Part shown: one piece after another, positions 1 through 7,804 of the stretch | Layout: the number at the start of each line of letters is the position of its first letter | How positions within the stretch are numbered: position 1 is the stretch's first letter | DNA from: Gymnodinialimonas sp. 57CJ19 | GTDB lineage: Bacteria > Pseudomonadota > Alphaproteobacteria > Rhodobacterales > Rhodobacteraceae | DNA length: 64,000 nucleotides | NCBI RefSeq assembly: GCF_038396845.1 | Contig: NZ_CP151587.1 | Coordinates: forward strand, 3,632,001-3,696,000 | Direction of reading: 5' to 3' | Translations under genes and position numbers: made by a program | The notes under the pieces: model-generated | Seen by the model: the letters and a program-made list of their open reading frames with translations, nothing else | The model's database searches: none | What the model was told of the DNA's origin: nothing

Positions 1-1
1 C

Positions 2-634
2 GACACGATCCCGATCACCCCCGCGCGCGAGGCTGTCACCGCTTCGCTTGCGCCGCTGTTTGAGGGCTGGGAAGAGGACGTCACCGAAGAAAACATCCAG
101 TCGCGTCTGCGCGGCGTCATGTTGATGGCCCTGTCCAACAAGTTCGGCTCCATGCTGCTGACAACAGGCAACAAATCCGAGGTCGCGGTGGGCTATGCCA
201 CGATCTATGGCGACATGGCGGGGGGCTACAACCCGATCAAGGACCTCTACAAGACCCGCGTGTTCGAGACCTGCCGCTGGCGCAACCGAGAGCACCGCGA
301 CTGGATGCTGGCCCCCGCGGGCGAAGTCATTCCGCCGCGCGTCATCGACAAGCCCCCCACGGCCGAGTTGCGAGAGGATCAGAAGGATCAAGACAGTCTG
401 CCGCCCTATGCCGACCTTGACGTGATGCTGGAGATGCTGATCGACAAGGATCTGAGCGTCGCCGAAGTGATCGCCGCAGGCTACGACGCCGAATGGGTCC
501 GCAAGGTCGAACGGTTGATTTATCTGAGCGAATACAAACGTTTCCAAGCGGCACCGGGGGCGCGTTTGACGCAAAAGGCGTTCTGGCTGGATCGCCGTTA
601 TCCGGTGGCCAATCGCTGGCGTGATGGGGGGTGA
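2..634 (+). CDS. nadE: NAD+ synthetase, C-terminal part
   Basis: C-terminal ~210 residues of glutamine-dependent NAD+ synthetase, which converts nicotinic acid adenine dinucleotide to NAD+ with ATP and ammonia in the cytoplasm. The frame is open from base 2. The segment TTGNKSEVAVGYATIYGDM, followed by the GGYNPIKDLYKT stretch and CRWRN, is the conserved ATP/substrate region of the synthetase domain. The amino-terminal nitrilase (glutaminase) domain, if present as in most alphaproteobacteria, lies left of the window, so the start cannot be seen. The gene ends in TGA and is followed by a 338-base gap carrying repeat-like hairpins. Confidence 0.93.
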   Translation, partial: DTIPITPAREAVTASLAPLFEGWEEDVTEENIQSRLRGVMLMALSNKFGSMLLTTGNKSEVAVGYATIYGDMAGGYNPIKDLYKTRVFETCRWRNREHRDWMLAPAGEVIPPRVIDKPPTAELREDQKDQDSLPPYADLDVMLEMLIDKDLSVAEVIAAGYDAEWVRKVERLIYLSEYKRFQAAPGARLTQKAFWLDRRYPVANRWRDGG

Positions 635-660
635 GCAGCGTTTCGGGCTTTGCCCGATGG

Positions 661-677
661 AACGTCCAGTGGACGTT
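661..677. repeat. perfect palindrome AACGTCCA-g-TGGACGTT
   Basis: An 8-bp perfect inverted repeat around one base, directly downstream of nadE and flanked by GC-rich repeats of GGGC/GCCC. It could be part of a dispersed intergenic repeat or a weak terminator. There is no T-run, so a Rho-independent terminator is not strongly supported. Confidence 0.5.
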
Positions 678-770
678 TCAAGCTGCGAACGGGCGGAGCC
701 CCGGGAAGGCGGTTCGGGCTGCGACGTCCATGCTGATTGAAGGGCTTGGTCGACCTGGGCTGGTGGCGGA

Positions 771-823
771 GCGAGGGGCCAGCCCCTCGCACTCCCCGGG
801 ATATTTGAAGAACGAGGACATGG
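771..823 (+). repeat. intergenic repeat, copy 1: GC hairpin plus GATATTTGAAGAA tail
   Basis: A perfect stem (GCGAGGGGC / GCCCCTCGC, 2-base loop, 771-790) is followed by CCCCGGGATATTTGAAGAA. The same order of elements (GC-rich hairpin, run of C, GATATTTGA-AAA, GATGAAG) recurs at 46287-46362, and in inverted orientation at 38869-38940. Such elements are frequent between genes in Rhodobacterales genomes. They lie just after genes, so a role in transcript ends is possible. Confidence 0.6.
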
Positions 824-972
824 GAACCTACGCGAACCTTACATGGTTGGTTCGACGATCGCGGGCGCGAGCCTGCCACGCGCCTTGGGACGGGGAAACC
901 TCCATTTCGGTGGCGACTTGGCGCGGTTATCGTTAAGTCCACATTCCTTTCCGCCATCAAAGTGTCACCGCC

Positions 973-1707
973 ATGCCCCTCCGCCTGCCCTCCCCCGTCC
1001 TGCCCCGTTTTATTCTGCCCGCCGTAGCTGCCGCCGCCCTTGTGGCGTGCCAGCCCGACGCTCCTGATTTCACCGTAAACGGTCAGGAGGCGCTGGACAC
1101 CTGCGTGGCACAGGCCTGCGAGACGCTGATGCTCGATGGGTTGGGCCTGAGGGATTACAGCCAGATCAATGGGTTATCCCATGTGACCTCGCTGATGGTC
1201 AGCTATACGGATTTCAGCGATCTGAGCGCAATCGCGGACATGGCGCAGTTGCGGGAGTTGCACATGGCCTCGGCGCAGGTGCGCGATCTGAGCGGGCTGG
1301 CGGCCCTGCCCAATCTGGAGCTTCTGCACGTCCAGTTCAACGAGCCCACCAGCCATGCGCCCATTGCCGGACTGAGCGGCCTGCGCGAATTGGCCGTGGG
1401 TGGGCCCGATTTCAATGACTTGAGTTTCGCCGCCAATATGCACGGGTTGGAGCGGTTGCTGATTACCAGTTCCGCCCCAGATCTGGACCTGTCCACGCTG
1501 GGGGCCAATCGCGGCCTGCGCACCGTCGAGATGCACGGGGCCGATACGCTGGAGCTGGCCCCGTTGCTGGCCTTGCCGAACCTGCGGCAGGTGTCTTTGA
1601 GCTACAACGGCCAGGCGTTTGGCCCGGCGCAGACCCAAGCGGTCCTGCAGTTGCGCGCGCGGGGTGTGATCGTGGATGTGGAAGAGATCCTGCCGCCCGT
1701 CTGCTAA
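973..1707 (+). CDS. leucine-rich repeat lipoprotein
   Basis: A 244-residue exported lipoprotein. The first 25 residues form a signal peptide ending in a lipobox (ALVA before Cys26), so the mature protein should be lipid-anchored. After a short Cys-containing region (DTCVAQACETL), the rest is a run of leucine-rich repeats of roughly 20-24 residues with the L-x-x-L-x-L pattern, resembling internalin-type LRRs. LRR proteins usually bind proteins, but no partner is suggested here. No strong Shine-Dalgarno precedes the ATG. The downstream antiporter starts 64 bases after the stop, so cotranscription is possible. Confidence 0.75.
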   Translation: MPLRLPSPVLPRFILPAVAAAALVACQPDAPDFTVNGQEALDTCVAQACETLMLDGLGLRDYSQINGLSHVTSLMVSYTDFSDLSAIADMAQLRELHMASAQVRDLSGLAALPNLELLHVQFNEPTSHAPIAGLSGLRELAVGGPDFNDLSFAANMHGLERLLITSSAPDLDLSTLGANRGLRTVEMHGADTLELAPLLALPNLRQVSLSYNGQAFGPAQTQAVLQLRARGVIVDVEEILPPVC

Positions 1708-1771
1708 GGCCCCTTGCCTTCGCGGCGCTGAAAGCGTTCCTTGAGGTCTGCGTTGACCCGGGGCCGCCGAC

Positions 1772-3721
1772 ATGACTGATTTTCTCCTCCTCTCCTTCAT
1801 TTTCCTGATCGCCGGCGTGATTGCCGTGCCGATTGCCAGCCGCCTCGGGTTAGGCTCGGTGCTTGGCTACCTGATCGCGGGGATCGTGATTTCGCCGGTG
1901 CTGTCGGTGCTGGGAGTCGATGTGATCTCGATCCAGCACTTCGCGGAATTCGGCGTGGTGATGATGCTGTTTCTGGTCGGGCTGGAGTTGCAACCGAAGG
2001 CCCTGTGGGAAATGCGCGCCCGCCTGATTGGGCTTGGCGGCGGGCAGGTTGTGTTGACGACTCTGGCGGTGATGGGCGTGGCGATGGCGCTGGGGCAGGT
2101 TTGGCAGATCAGCCTCGCGATTGGCCTGGTGTTCGCCCTGTCCTCCACGGCGATTGTACTGCAAACCCTTGGAGAGAAAGGGCTTCTGAAGTCCGACGGT
2201 GGGCAGGGCAGCTTCTCGGTCTTGCTGACCCAAGATATCGCGGTGATCCCGATGTTGGCGCTTTTGCCGCTGTTGGCGATGCCGGAACTGGCGGACATGG
2301 GGGCTGATGCCGCCCACGGTGCCGCAGGGCATAGCGGCGAGGACGCGCTTGGCGCGGAGGAGCATGCGGGTGACGATCATGGCAGCGCCATGAGCCTCGT
2401 CTCCGGCCTGAACGGCTGGCAAACTGCGCTGGTGACCTTTGGCGCCGTGGGTTTTGTGGGTGTTGTGGGCTCTCTGCTGACCGGGCCCCTGTTTCGCTTC
2501 ATCGCGGTCGCCAACCTGCGCGAGCTGTTTACCGCCACCGCCCTGATGATGGTGATCGGCATCGCCCTTCTGATGTCGCTTGTGGGCCTGTCCCCTGCCC
2601 TTGGCACCTTTCTGGCGGGTGTCGTGCTGGCTAATTCCGCTTACCGCCACGAGTTGGAGTCTGACATCGACCCGTTCCGGGGCCTGCTTCTGGGCCTGTT
2701 CTTCATGACCGTCGGCGCGGGCGTGAACTTCACGCTCTTGGGCGCAAATCTTGGGGTCGTCTTGGCCATTACCCTTGGGTTAATGGCGTTGAAGGCGGTG
2801 ATCCTGATGGTGCTGGCCTATGTGTTCCGCATCAAGGGCGCGGATAAGTGGCTGATGGCGTTAAGCCTTGCCCAAGCCGGAGAGTTCGGCTTCGTGCTGC
2901 TGTCTTTCACCGTCGCCAACAACGTCCTGCCCGAGGCTCTGTCGGACCTGTTGTTGCTGGTCGTCGCCTTGTCGATGTTGCTGACCCCTGCCTTGTTCAT
3001 CCTTTACGACCGGGTCATTGCACCGCGCTACACCGCCTCGGAAACGAGAGAGGCCGACACCATGCCCGAGGACGCAAAGATCATCATCGCTGGCGCAGGC
3101 CGCGTGGGCGGCTTGGTGGACCGAATGCTGCGCGCGGCGGGCCATAGGGCGACCGTGATCGACTATAGCTCTCGGACGCTGGAGATCATGGCGAAGTTCG
3201 GCGTGAATAACTACTTTGGCGATGCCACCCGTCCCGACCTTCTGGCCGCTGCCGGATTGGCCGACGCCAAGGTGTTGATCGTCGCCATTGATGATCGCGA
3301 AAGCATCAACACGATCGTGAAATACGCTCACGCCACCTATCCCGACCTGCACATCATCGCCCGCGCCAGGGACCGCGATCACGTGTATGATCTTTGGGCC
3401 TTTGGCTGCCGTGACATTATCCGGGAAACCTACGATAGCAGCCTGCGCATGGGGCGCTCGGTCTTTCAGGCCATGGGGCAGGAACGGGACGTGGCCCAGG
3501 AAATGGTGGATGTCTTCAACGACCATGACCGCCGCAACATGTTGGCGGTGGCCGAGGTCCATCAGGTGGGCGTGCCGCCCCACGAAAACCCCGAATACGT
3601 GGCCCGTGTGCAATCTATGCGGGATGATTGGGAAGCCAATGTGCGCGCCGACATGGATGCCGTGCGAGAGGGCCGAGAGAGGCGCGCATTCAACGCTTCG
3701 GGCGACGACACGCGCGGCTAG
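1772..3721 (+). CDS. Kef-type monovalent cation:proton antiporter with RCK domain
   Basis: A 649-residue inner-membrane CPA2-family protein. Residues ~1-405 hold about a dozen hydrophobic segments of a Na+/H+ exchanger domain (LGYLIAGIVISP near the start is typical). Residues ~431-550 are a cytoplasmic RCK/TrkA-N domain with the nucleotide motif GAGRVG at ~441-446, followed by an acidic basic-rich tail. By family it exports K+ or Na+ in exchange for H+ under nucleotide or glutathione-type gating; the ion is not predictable here. A loop at ~172-207 is rich in His, Asp and Glu, unusual for the family and possibly metal- or pH-sensing. No KefF/G partner gene is adjacent. Confidence 0.88.
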   Translation: MTDFLLLSFIFLIAGVIAVPIASRLGLGSVLGYLIAGIVISPVLSVLGVDVISIQHFAEFGVVMMLFLVGLELQPKALWEMRARLIGLGGGQVVLTTLAVMGVAMALGQVWQISLAIGLVFALSSTAIVLQTLGEKGLLKSDGGQGSFSVLLTQDIAVIPMLALLPLLAMPELADMGADAAHGAAGHSGEDALGAEEHAGDDHGSAMSLVSGLNGWQTALVTFGAVGFVGVVGSLLTGPLFRFIAVANLRELFTATALMMVIGIALLMSLVGLSPALGTFLAGVVLANSAYRHELESDIDPFRGLLLGLFFMTVGAGVNFTLLGANLGVVLAITLGLMALKAVILMVLAYVFRIKGADKWLMALSLAQAGEFGFVLLSFTVANNVLPEALSDLLLLVVALSMLLTPALFILYDRVIAPRYTASETREADTMPEDAKIIIAGAGRVGGLVDRMLRAAGHRATVIDYSSRTLEIMAKFGVNNYFGDATRPDLLAAAGLADAKVLIVAIDDRESINTIVKYAHATYPDLHIIARARDRDHVYDLWAFGCRDIIRETYDSSLRMGRSVFQAMGQERDVAQEMVDVFNDHDRRNMLAVAEVHQVGVPPHENPEYVARVQSMRDDWEANVRADMDAVREGRERRAFNASGDDTRG

Positions 3722-3732
3722 GGTATTGCCGC

Positions 3733-3774
3733 TGCGCAGCGCCCGCGGCTCTCGGGGCCAGCAGGCGCTGCGCA
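3733..3774. terminator. inverted repeat between convergent genes, possible bidirectional terminator
   Basis: TGCGCAGCGCC at 3733-3743 pairs perfectly with GGCGCTGCGCA at 3764-3774 across a 20-base loop. It sits in the 62-base gap between the antiporter gene and the oppositely oriented DUF1150 gene, the expected place for a shared terminator. There is no clear T-run on either side. Confidence 0.5.
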
Positions 3775-3783
3775 ACACCGTGT

Positions 3784-4002
3784 CTAGTGAACGCTCAGGG
3801 GCGTCATGTCGTTCTGACGGGCGACCACAAAGGCCAGTTCCCGGTCGCGTACAAGCGCCAGATGTTCCCCATCTTCGCCGCCGATCGCATAAAGTGTCGT
3901 CAGACCTTCGGCCTGCTCTTGCACTTCTTCAGGCAGGTCATTGACCGCCACTTTGCGGATGTAGACGATCTTTTGTTCCGTCGTGGTATCTGTATGGGTC
4001 AT
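3784..4002 (-). CDS. DUF1150 family small protein
   Basis: A 72-residue acidic protein that matches the DUF1150 family, known from alphaproteobacteria and usually found directly behind a small heat-shock protein gene, as here. The body (YIRKVAVNDLPEEV, then LYAIGGEDGEHLALVRDRELAFVVAR) is the family core. Its start overlaps the end of hsp20 by 4 bases (ATGA-type), so the two are translationally coupled and driven by the same heat-shock promoter. The molecular role is unknown. Confidence 0.85.
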   Translation of the reverse strand: MTHTDTTTEQKIVYIRKVAVNDLPEEVQEQAEGLTTLYAIGGEDGEHLALVRDRELAFVVARQNDMTPLSVH

Positions 4003-4454
4003 TCGCTATCGCCTCCGGTGTTGAACGGGCGGCTTTCCCCGCCTTTGGTCTGAATCTTGATTGTTTGCACGACGCTGTCGGGCACGATGCGGGTCAAATC
4101 AACGTGGAGAAGCCCGTTCTCCATCGCCGCCCCCGCCACATCAACGCCGTCGGCCAAAACAAACGAGCGTTGGAATTGTCGCGTTGCGATGCCCCGGTGC
4201 AGGAAGACCCGCTCGGCGCTGGCGTCGCCCTGCTTCCCGCGGATCACCAGCTGGCGGTCCTCTACGGTGATGGAAAGATCATCCTCCGCAAAGCCCGCAA
4301 CGGCCAATGTGATACGGTAAGCATTGTCGCCGCATTGTTCGATATTGTAGGGCGGATAGCCCTCATTGCCGGATTTGGCAGTCCTCTCCACCAGTCGTTC
4401 CAACTGGTCGAACCCCAGAAGATAGGGGTGGGTGGCAAGGGTCAGTTTCGTCAT
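3999..4454 (-). CDS. small heat-shock protein, Hsp20/alpha-crystallin family
   Basis: A 151-residue ATP-independent chaperone that holds unfolding proteins. The alpha-crystallin domain spans ~40-130 (YNIEQCGDNAYRITLAVAGF, then MENGLLHVDL corresponding to the AxxxxGxL motif). The open frame extends 126 bases further upstream, but ATG 4454 is chosen. It is preceded by a GAGGAT Shine-Dalgarno, the residues MTKLTLATHPYLLGFDQL match the usual Hsp20 start, and the heat-shock promoter (4531-4559) lies inside the longer frame. Translation is probably controlled by the ROSE-like hairpin just upstream. The DUF1150 gene follows with a 4-base overlap. Confidence 0.9.
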   Translation of the reverse strand: MTKLTLATHPYLLGFDQLERLVERTAKSGNEGYPPYNIEQCGDNAYRITLAVAGFAEDDLSITVEDRQLVIRGKQGDASAERVFLHRGIATRQFQRSFVLADGVDVAGAAMENGLLHVDLTRIVPDSVVQTIKIQTKGGESRPFNTGGDSE

Positions 4455-4524
4455 TTCAGGCACATCCTCAAGGCAAGCGATCTGCGTCACGGTCAGGCCC
4501 CCCACATTCGGCAGAGCCCCGTTG
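4455..4524 (-). promoter_or_regulatory. ROSE-like RNA thermometer in the hsp20 leader
   Basis: In the leader RNA, the element UCGCU (revcomp of 4476-4480) faces the Shine-Dalgarno AGGA (within 4464-4469) with one bulged G. This matches the UYGCU/AGGA pairing that defines ROSE thermometers of alphaproteobacterial small heat-shock genes. The stem continues below with AUC/GAU, a G-G mismatch and GCA/UGC, so the whole ribosome site is folded at low temperature. The leader from the predicted start (~4524) is ~70 nt, as expected for ROSE elements. The folding was done by eye. Confidence 0.72.
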
Positions 4525-4530
4525 AAAGAA

Positions 4531-4559
4531 ATATGGGGGCCAATGGCGCGCCCTTCAAG
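4531..4559 (-). promoter_or_regulatory. sigma-32 (RpoH) promoter of hsp20
   Basis: On the minus strand, CTTGAA (4559-4554) and CCCCATAT (4538-4531) are separated by 15 bases. This is a full match to the RpoH -35 and -10 consensus. It lies ~80 bases upstream of the hsp20 start and is compatible with a transcript beginning near 4524. rpoH itself is at 51303-52199. Confidence 0.8.
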
Positions 4560-4625
4560 CCCGAGAGGCTTGGAGCGCACCGGTATAGGCGCTAAGTTAG
4601 GGGCCGGAATCAGGGAAAGCCGCCG

Positions 4626-4844
4626 ATGAACGTGCCATCAGAGATGAACCACTTGGACGTCCTGGCCGTGCAATTGCGCGTTCTGCGCCGCGAACACCGC
4701 GATCTGGACGAAGCGATTGATGCGTTGCAACAATCCGTCAACCCCGATCAATTGACCTTGAAACGGCTGAAGACCCAGAAGCTGAAGCTGAAAGACCGCA
4801 TTTCACGGGTCGAAGACGAACTCACCCCCGATATCATCGCTTGA
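4626..4844 (+). CDS. YdcH-type DUF465 coiled-coil protein
   Basis: A 72-residue protein of the DUF465/YdcH family: almost entirely helical and charged, with heptad-like spacing (LAVQLRVLRREHRDLDEAI, then LTLKRLKTQKLKLKDRISRVEDEL), implying a short coiled coil. The function of the family is unknown. A second ATG six codons in (4644) is a possible start, since family members often begin close to that HLDVLAVQL segment. The gene diverges from hsp20 and precedes purE by 57 bases. Confidence 0.8.
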   Translation: MNVPSEMNHLDVLAVQLRVLRREHRDLDEAIDALQQSVNPDQLTLKRLKTQKLKLKDRISRVEDELTPDIIA

Positions 4845-4901
4845 GCCCCCCCGCGCGGCCCTTATAGTACGTGCTTCTTCAGGGCCAAAGGCGGAGAGAT
4901 T

Positions 4902-5384
4902 ATGGTTCAGGTCGCGATCATCATGGGGTCTCAATCAGACTGGCCCACTATGCGGGAAGCCGCTGATATTCTTGACGCATTGGGCGTCCCCTATGAGGCA
5001 AAGATCGTCTCGGCGCACCGCACCCCTGACAGGCTTTGGGATTTTGGCAAAGGCGCCGCAAACGCTGGCCTGAAGGCGATCATCGCCGGCGCGGGCGGGG
5101 CGGCGCATTTGCCCGGCATGGTGGCCTCGAAAACCCGTGTCCCCGTGATCGGCGTTCCGGTGCAGACCCGTGCCCTTTCCGGCGTCGATAGCCTCTATTC
5201 CATCGTCCAGATGCCCAAAGGCTACCCCGTGGCGACCATGGCCATTGGAGCTGCGGGTGCGGCCAACGCGGGCCTGATGGCGGCTGCGATCCTTGCGAAC
5301 GAAGACGCGGACCTTGCCGCCCGCCTTGACCGATGGCGCGCCGACCTCAGCGACTCCATCCCCGAGGTGCCAAGCGATGACTAA
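4902..5384 (+). CDS. purE: N5-carboxyaminoimidazole ribonucleotide mutase
   Basis: A 160-residue class I PurE, which moves the carboxylate of N5-CAIR to give CAIR in de novo purine synthesis. The family signatures GSQSDW near the start, SAHRTP and the glycine/alanine-rich [12 protein letters not shown] are intact. A GGAGAG ribosome site lies 5-10 bases upstream of the ATG. purK follows with an 8-base overlap, so the two enzymes of this step are translationally coupled as in most bacteria. Confidence 0.96.
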   Translation: MVQVAIIMGSQSDWPTMREAADILDALGVPYEAKIVSAHRTPDRLWDFGKGAANAGLKAIIAGAGGAAHLPGMVASKTRVPVIGVPVQTRALSGVDSLYSIVQMPKGYPVATMAIGAAGAANAGLMAAAILANEDADLAARLDRWRADLSDSIPEVPSDD

Positions 5385-6441
5385 TCCCCTTCCCGCAGGC
5401 AGCACCATCGGCATCCTAGGCGGGGGCCAACTGGGCCGTATGCTCGCCATGGCCGCCGCAAATCTCGGCTACAAGGCCCATATATTCGAGCCCGGCGCCG
5501 CCCCCGCCGCCGATGTCGCCCACGCCTGGACCCAAGCCAACTACGATGACCTCGACGCCCTGCGCACCTTCGCCGCGGCTTGCGATGTCATCACCTTCGA
5601 GTTCGAGAATATACCCGCCGACGCGCTCGACGTGATCTCCGCCACCACGCCCCTCTTCCCCGATCGCCGGGCGCTGGAAACCAGCCAGGACCGCCTGATC
5701 GAGAAAGCCTTCTTGCGTGATCTGGGCCTGAAAACCGCCCCCTATGCGCCCGTCAGCGGCGATATCCTGACGGTTCTGGAAACCACCGGCACCCCGGCGA
5801 TCCTGAAAACCCGCCGCTTTGGCTACGATGGCAAAGGTCAGGCCCGCATCATGGACCTCTCCGAGGCCAAAAGCGCTCTCGCGACCCTGCAAGACGCCCC
5901 CGCCATCGCCGAAGGCTTCGTAGATTTCTCCAAGGAAATCAGCGTCATTGCCGCCCGTGGTCAGGATGGCTCCGTCGCGGCCTTCGATCCCGGCGAAAAC
6001 CTCCACAAGGACGGCATCCTCGATACGACCACAGTCCCCGCGGCCATCGCCCCCGGCCTGCGCATGGACGCGGTCCTCATCGCCTCACAAATCCTCAACG
6101 CCCTCGATTACGTCGGCGTTCTAGGCGTCGAGCTCTTCGTCACCCCCCAAGGCCTCGTCGTGAATGAGATCGCGCCGCGCGTTCACAACTCCGGCCATTG
6201 GACCCAGGCAGGCTGCGCCGTGGACCAGTTTGAACAACACATCCGCGCCGTCACCGGCTGGCCCCTCGGCGATGGCAGCCGCCACGCCAATGTCACGATG
6301 GAAAACCTCATCGGCGATGACATCTCCCGCGCCGCTACCCTCGCGGCCGAAAAAGGCGTGCAAGTCCACCTTTACGGCAAGGCCGAAACCCGCCCAGGCC
6401 GCAAAATGGCCCACATCAACCGCGTCACAGGCCCCGCCTGA
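5377..6441 (+). CDS. purK: 5-(carboxyamino)imidazole ribonucleotide synthase
   Basis: A 354-residue ATP-grasp enzyme that carboxylates AIR with bicarbonate and ATP to N5-CAIR, the substrate of PurE. The start is ATG 5377 inside the end of purE: the protein begins [20 protein letters not shown] with the typical PurK GGGQLGRM motif, while the upstream extension of the frame is antisense-like. Downstream motifs [12 protein letters not shown] and [14 protein letters not shown] (ATP-grasp and active site) are intact. A hairpin begins at the stop codon. Confidence 0.96.
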   Translation: MTNPLPAGSTIGILGGGQLGRMLAMAAANLGYKAHIFEPGAAPAADVAHAWTQANYDDLDALRTFAAACDVITFEFENIPADALDVISATTPLFPDRRALETSQDRLIEKAFLRDLGLKTAPYAPVSGDILTVLETTGTPAILKTRRFGYDGKGQARIMDLSEAKSALATLQDAPAIAEGFVDFSKEISVIAARGQDGSVAAFDPGENLHKDGILDTTTVPAAIAPGLRMDAVLIASQILNALDYVGVLGVELFVTPQGLVVNEIAPRVHNSGHWTQAGCAVDQFEQHIRAVTGWPLGDGSRHANVTMENLIGDDISRAATLAAEKGVQVHLYGKAETRPGRKMAHINRVTGPA

Positions 6442-6466
6442 AAGGGGGCCACATCGCTCCCTTTCA
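6439..6466 (+). terminator. hairpin at purK stop
   Basis: TGAAAGGG (6439-6446) is a perfect inverted repeat of CCCTTTCA (6459-6466), overlapping the purK stop codon and lying between two convergent genes. The stem is 8 bp with a 12-base loop. A T-run is lacking, so this is a candidate terminator only. Confidence 0.45.
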
Positions 6467-6544
6467 CCTTGGCCCATACAACTCAATCCGGCGCTTTCCC
6501 CCCTCGCAACCCTGTCGGCAACACACCCCACACCGGTTGCGCCC

Positions 6545-7270
6545 CTACTCGATCAACTCCCCGATCGCCCCGATCACACTCAACTCGTGATCAAACGCGC
6601 CCGTCTCCAAAAACGCCTCCACCTGCGCGATCACCAGGGGGCTGTTCATCATGAACGTATGGGTCACAGGCAGCACGATATGGTCGGCCATCCCGTCCAC
6701 CTCGGTACTGTCCACCCCGACCTTGCCATCATCGGGGCCGGGGATCAGGGCGGAGTAGAACGGGTTCAACGTCCGGTCCCCGGCAATGACCCCCAGATCG
6801 AAATCCACGTCCCCCAGCCGGTTCACCAAATCTGTGGGGTCCGTTCCCAACTGCATCCCCGCCGGGCCATTGAGCCACTCAAACGGCTCCAGCGGCCCGA
6901 ACACATCCACTAATTCCGAGCCGCCATTGGGCGGGGCCAACATCACGACCCGACCCAAAGATGGCGTCCTGTGCTCGCCCAACCAATAACGCGCCAGAAT
7001 GCCGCCCATGGAATGGGTCACGAAATGCACCCTCTGCATACCGCAGCGCGCCAAGGCGGGCGGAATCGTGGCTTCCGCCAATTCCGCGATCGTCGCCCGC
7101 GTGGAAGGGTAGCTGCGGTTCTCGACCTGATAGCCAATGGCCTCCAACCGCTCCTCCAACACAAACAAAGAGGTCTCACTGCGCGCCAATCCGTGTAGCA
7201 AAACCACACAATCGGCCCGTGCCGGGGCAGCCAGAAGACCTGCTGCCAAAAGGAAAAATACCAAACGCAT
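6545..7270 (-). CDS. secreted alpha/beta-hydrolase (lipase-like)
   Basis: A 241-residue exported hydrolase. The start at 7270 gives a clean signal peptide ([19 protein letters not shown]); the longer frame upstream is not supported. HGLAR at ~26-30 is the oxyanion region after strand 3, and THSMGG at ~85-90 is the nucleophile elbow with Ser87 (Thr replaces the usual first Gly). A late His in [10 protein letters not shown] is a plausible catalytic base. It resembles PGAP1/LipA-type triacylglycerol lipases or esterases. The substrate is unknown. It converges with purK and diverges from the Nudix gene. Confidence 0.78.
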   Translation of the reverse strand: MRLVFFLLAAGLLAAPARADCVVLLHGLARSETSLFVLEERLEAIGYQVENRSYPSTRATIAELAEATIPPALARCGMQRVHFVTHSMGGILARYWLGEHRTPSLGRVVMLAPPNGGSELVDVFGPLEPFEWLNGPAGMQLGTDPTDLVNRLGDVDFDLGVIAGDRTLNPFYSALIPGPDDGKVGVDSTEVDGMADHIVLPVTHTFMMNSPLVIAQVEAFLETGAFDHELSVIGAIGELIE

Positions 7271-7345
7271 ATCCCCTAGATAGGCGATCATCCTCCCCCA
7301 TACGAGGGGCTTGCTCTTCTTGCCGCGCCCCGTCAGGTTCTGACC

Positions 7346-7804
7346 ATGTCCAATGCCCCCTCCAAGCGCCCTATTCGCATGGCTGTCCGTGGCCTTCTGA
7401 TGGTCGATGACCGCCTTCTTCTGGTGAATGCCTGGCCCGAAGCGAAGTCCGACCTGATGTGCGCCCCCGGGGGCGGGGCCGATCCCCATCATTCCCTTGA
7501 AGACAATTTGAAACGGGAGTTTCGGGAAGAAACCGGGCTGGAGATCGCCGTCGGTGCGCCGTGCCTCGTGAATGAATTCCACGACCCGCGCCGCCATTTC
7601 CATCAGGTCGATGTCTATTTCCGCGTCACCCTGATCTCGGGCGACCCCTTGCAGGACTGGACCGACCCGGAAGGCATCGTCACCAAACGCCGCCTCGTAT
7701 CACGGGCCGAAATGGCAAATATCCGCGTGAAACCCGACAGCCTGGAACGCATCGCCTGGGAGGGCGGCTTTTTCTACGACCCTTTGGAACGCGCCATTCG
7801 CTGA
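7346..7804 (+). CDS. Nudix hydrolase
   Basis: A 152-residue Nudix-fold protein that by family hydrolyses a nucleoside diphosphate linked to another group. The Nudix box is at ~42-66: PGGGADPHH..., then [11 protein letters not shown] (R57-I67). The core REUxEExGU is intact, but the conserved Glu earlier in the box is a His in this register. The substrate is not predictable. Its last 31 bases overlap, in antisense, the end of the EamA exporter gene. Confidence 0.87.
   Translation: MSNAPSKRPIRMAVRGLLMVDDRLLLVNAWPEAKSDLMCAPGGGADPHHSLEDNLKREFREETGLEIAVGAPCLVNEFHDPRRHFHQVDVYFRVTLISGDPLQDWTDPEGIVTKRRLVSRAEMANIRVKPDSLERIAWEGGFFYDPLERAIR

Larger units (their letters stand above)
635..972. other. intergenic region with repeat-type hairpins, no gene
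   Basis: No convincing reading frame lies between nadE and the lipoprotein gene; the open frames here are low-complexity shadows. The gap holds a perfect palindrome at 661-677, a perfect 9-bp GC-rich hairpin at 771-790, and a conserved tail CCCCGGGATATTTGAAGAA at 794-812. It probably also contains the promoter of the lipoprotein gene, but no clear -35/-10 pair was found. Confidence 0.6.
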
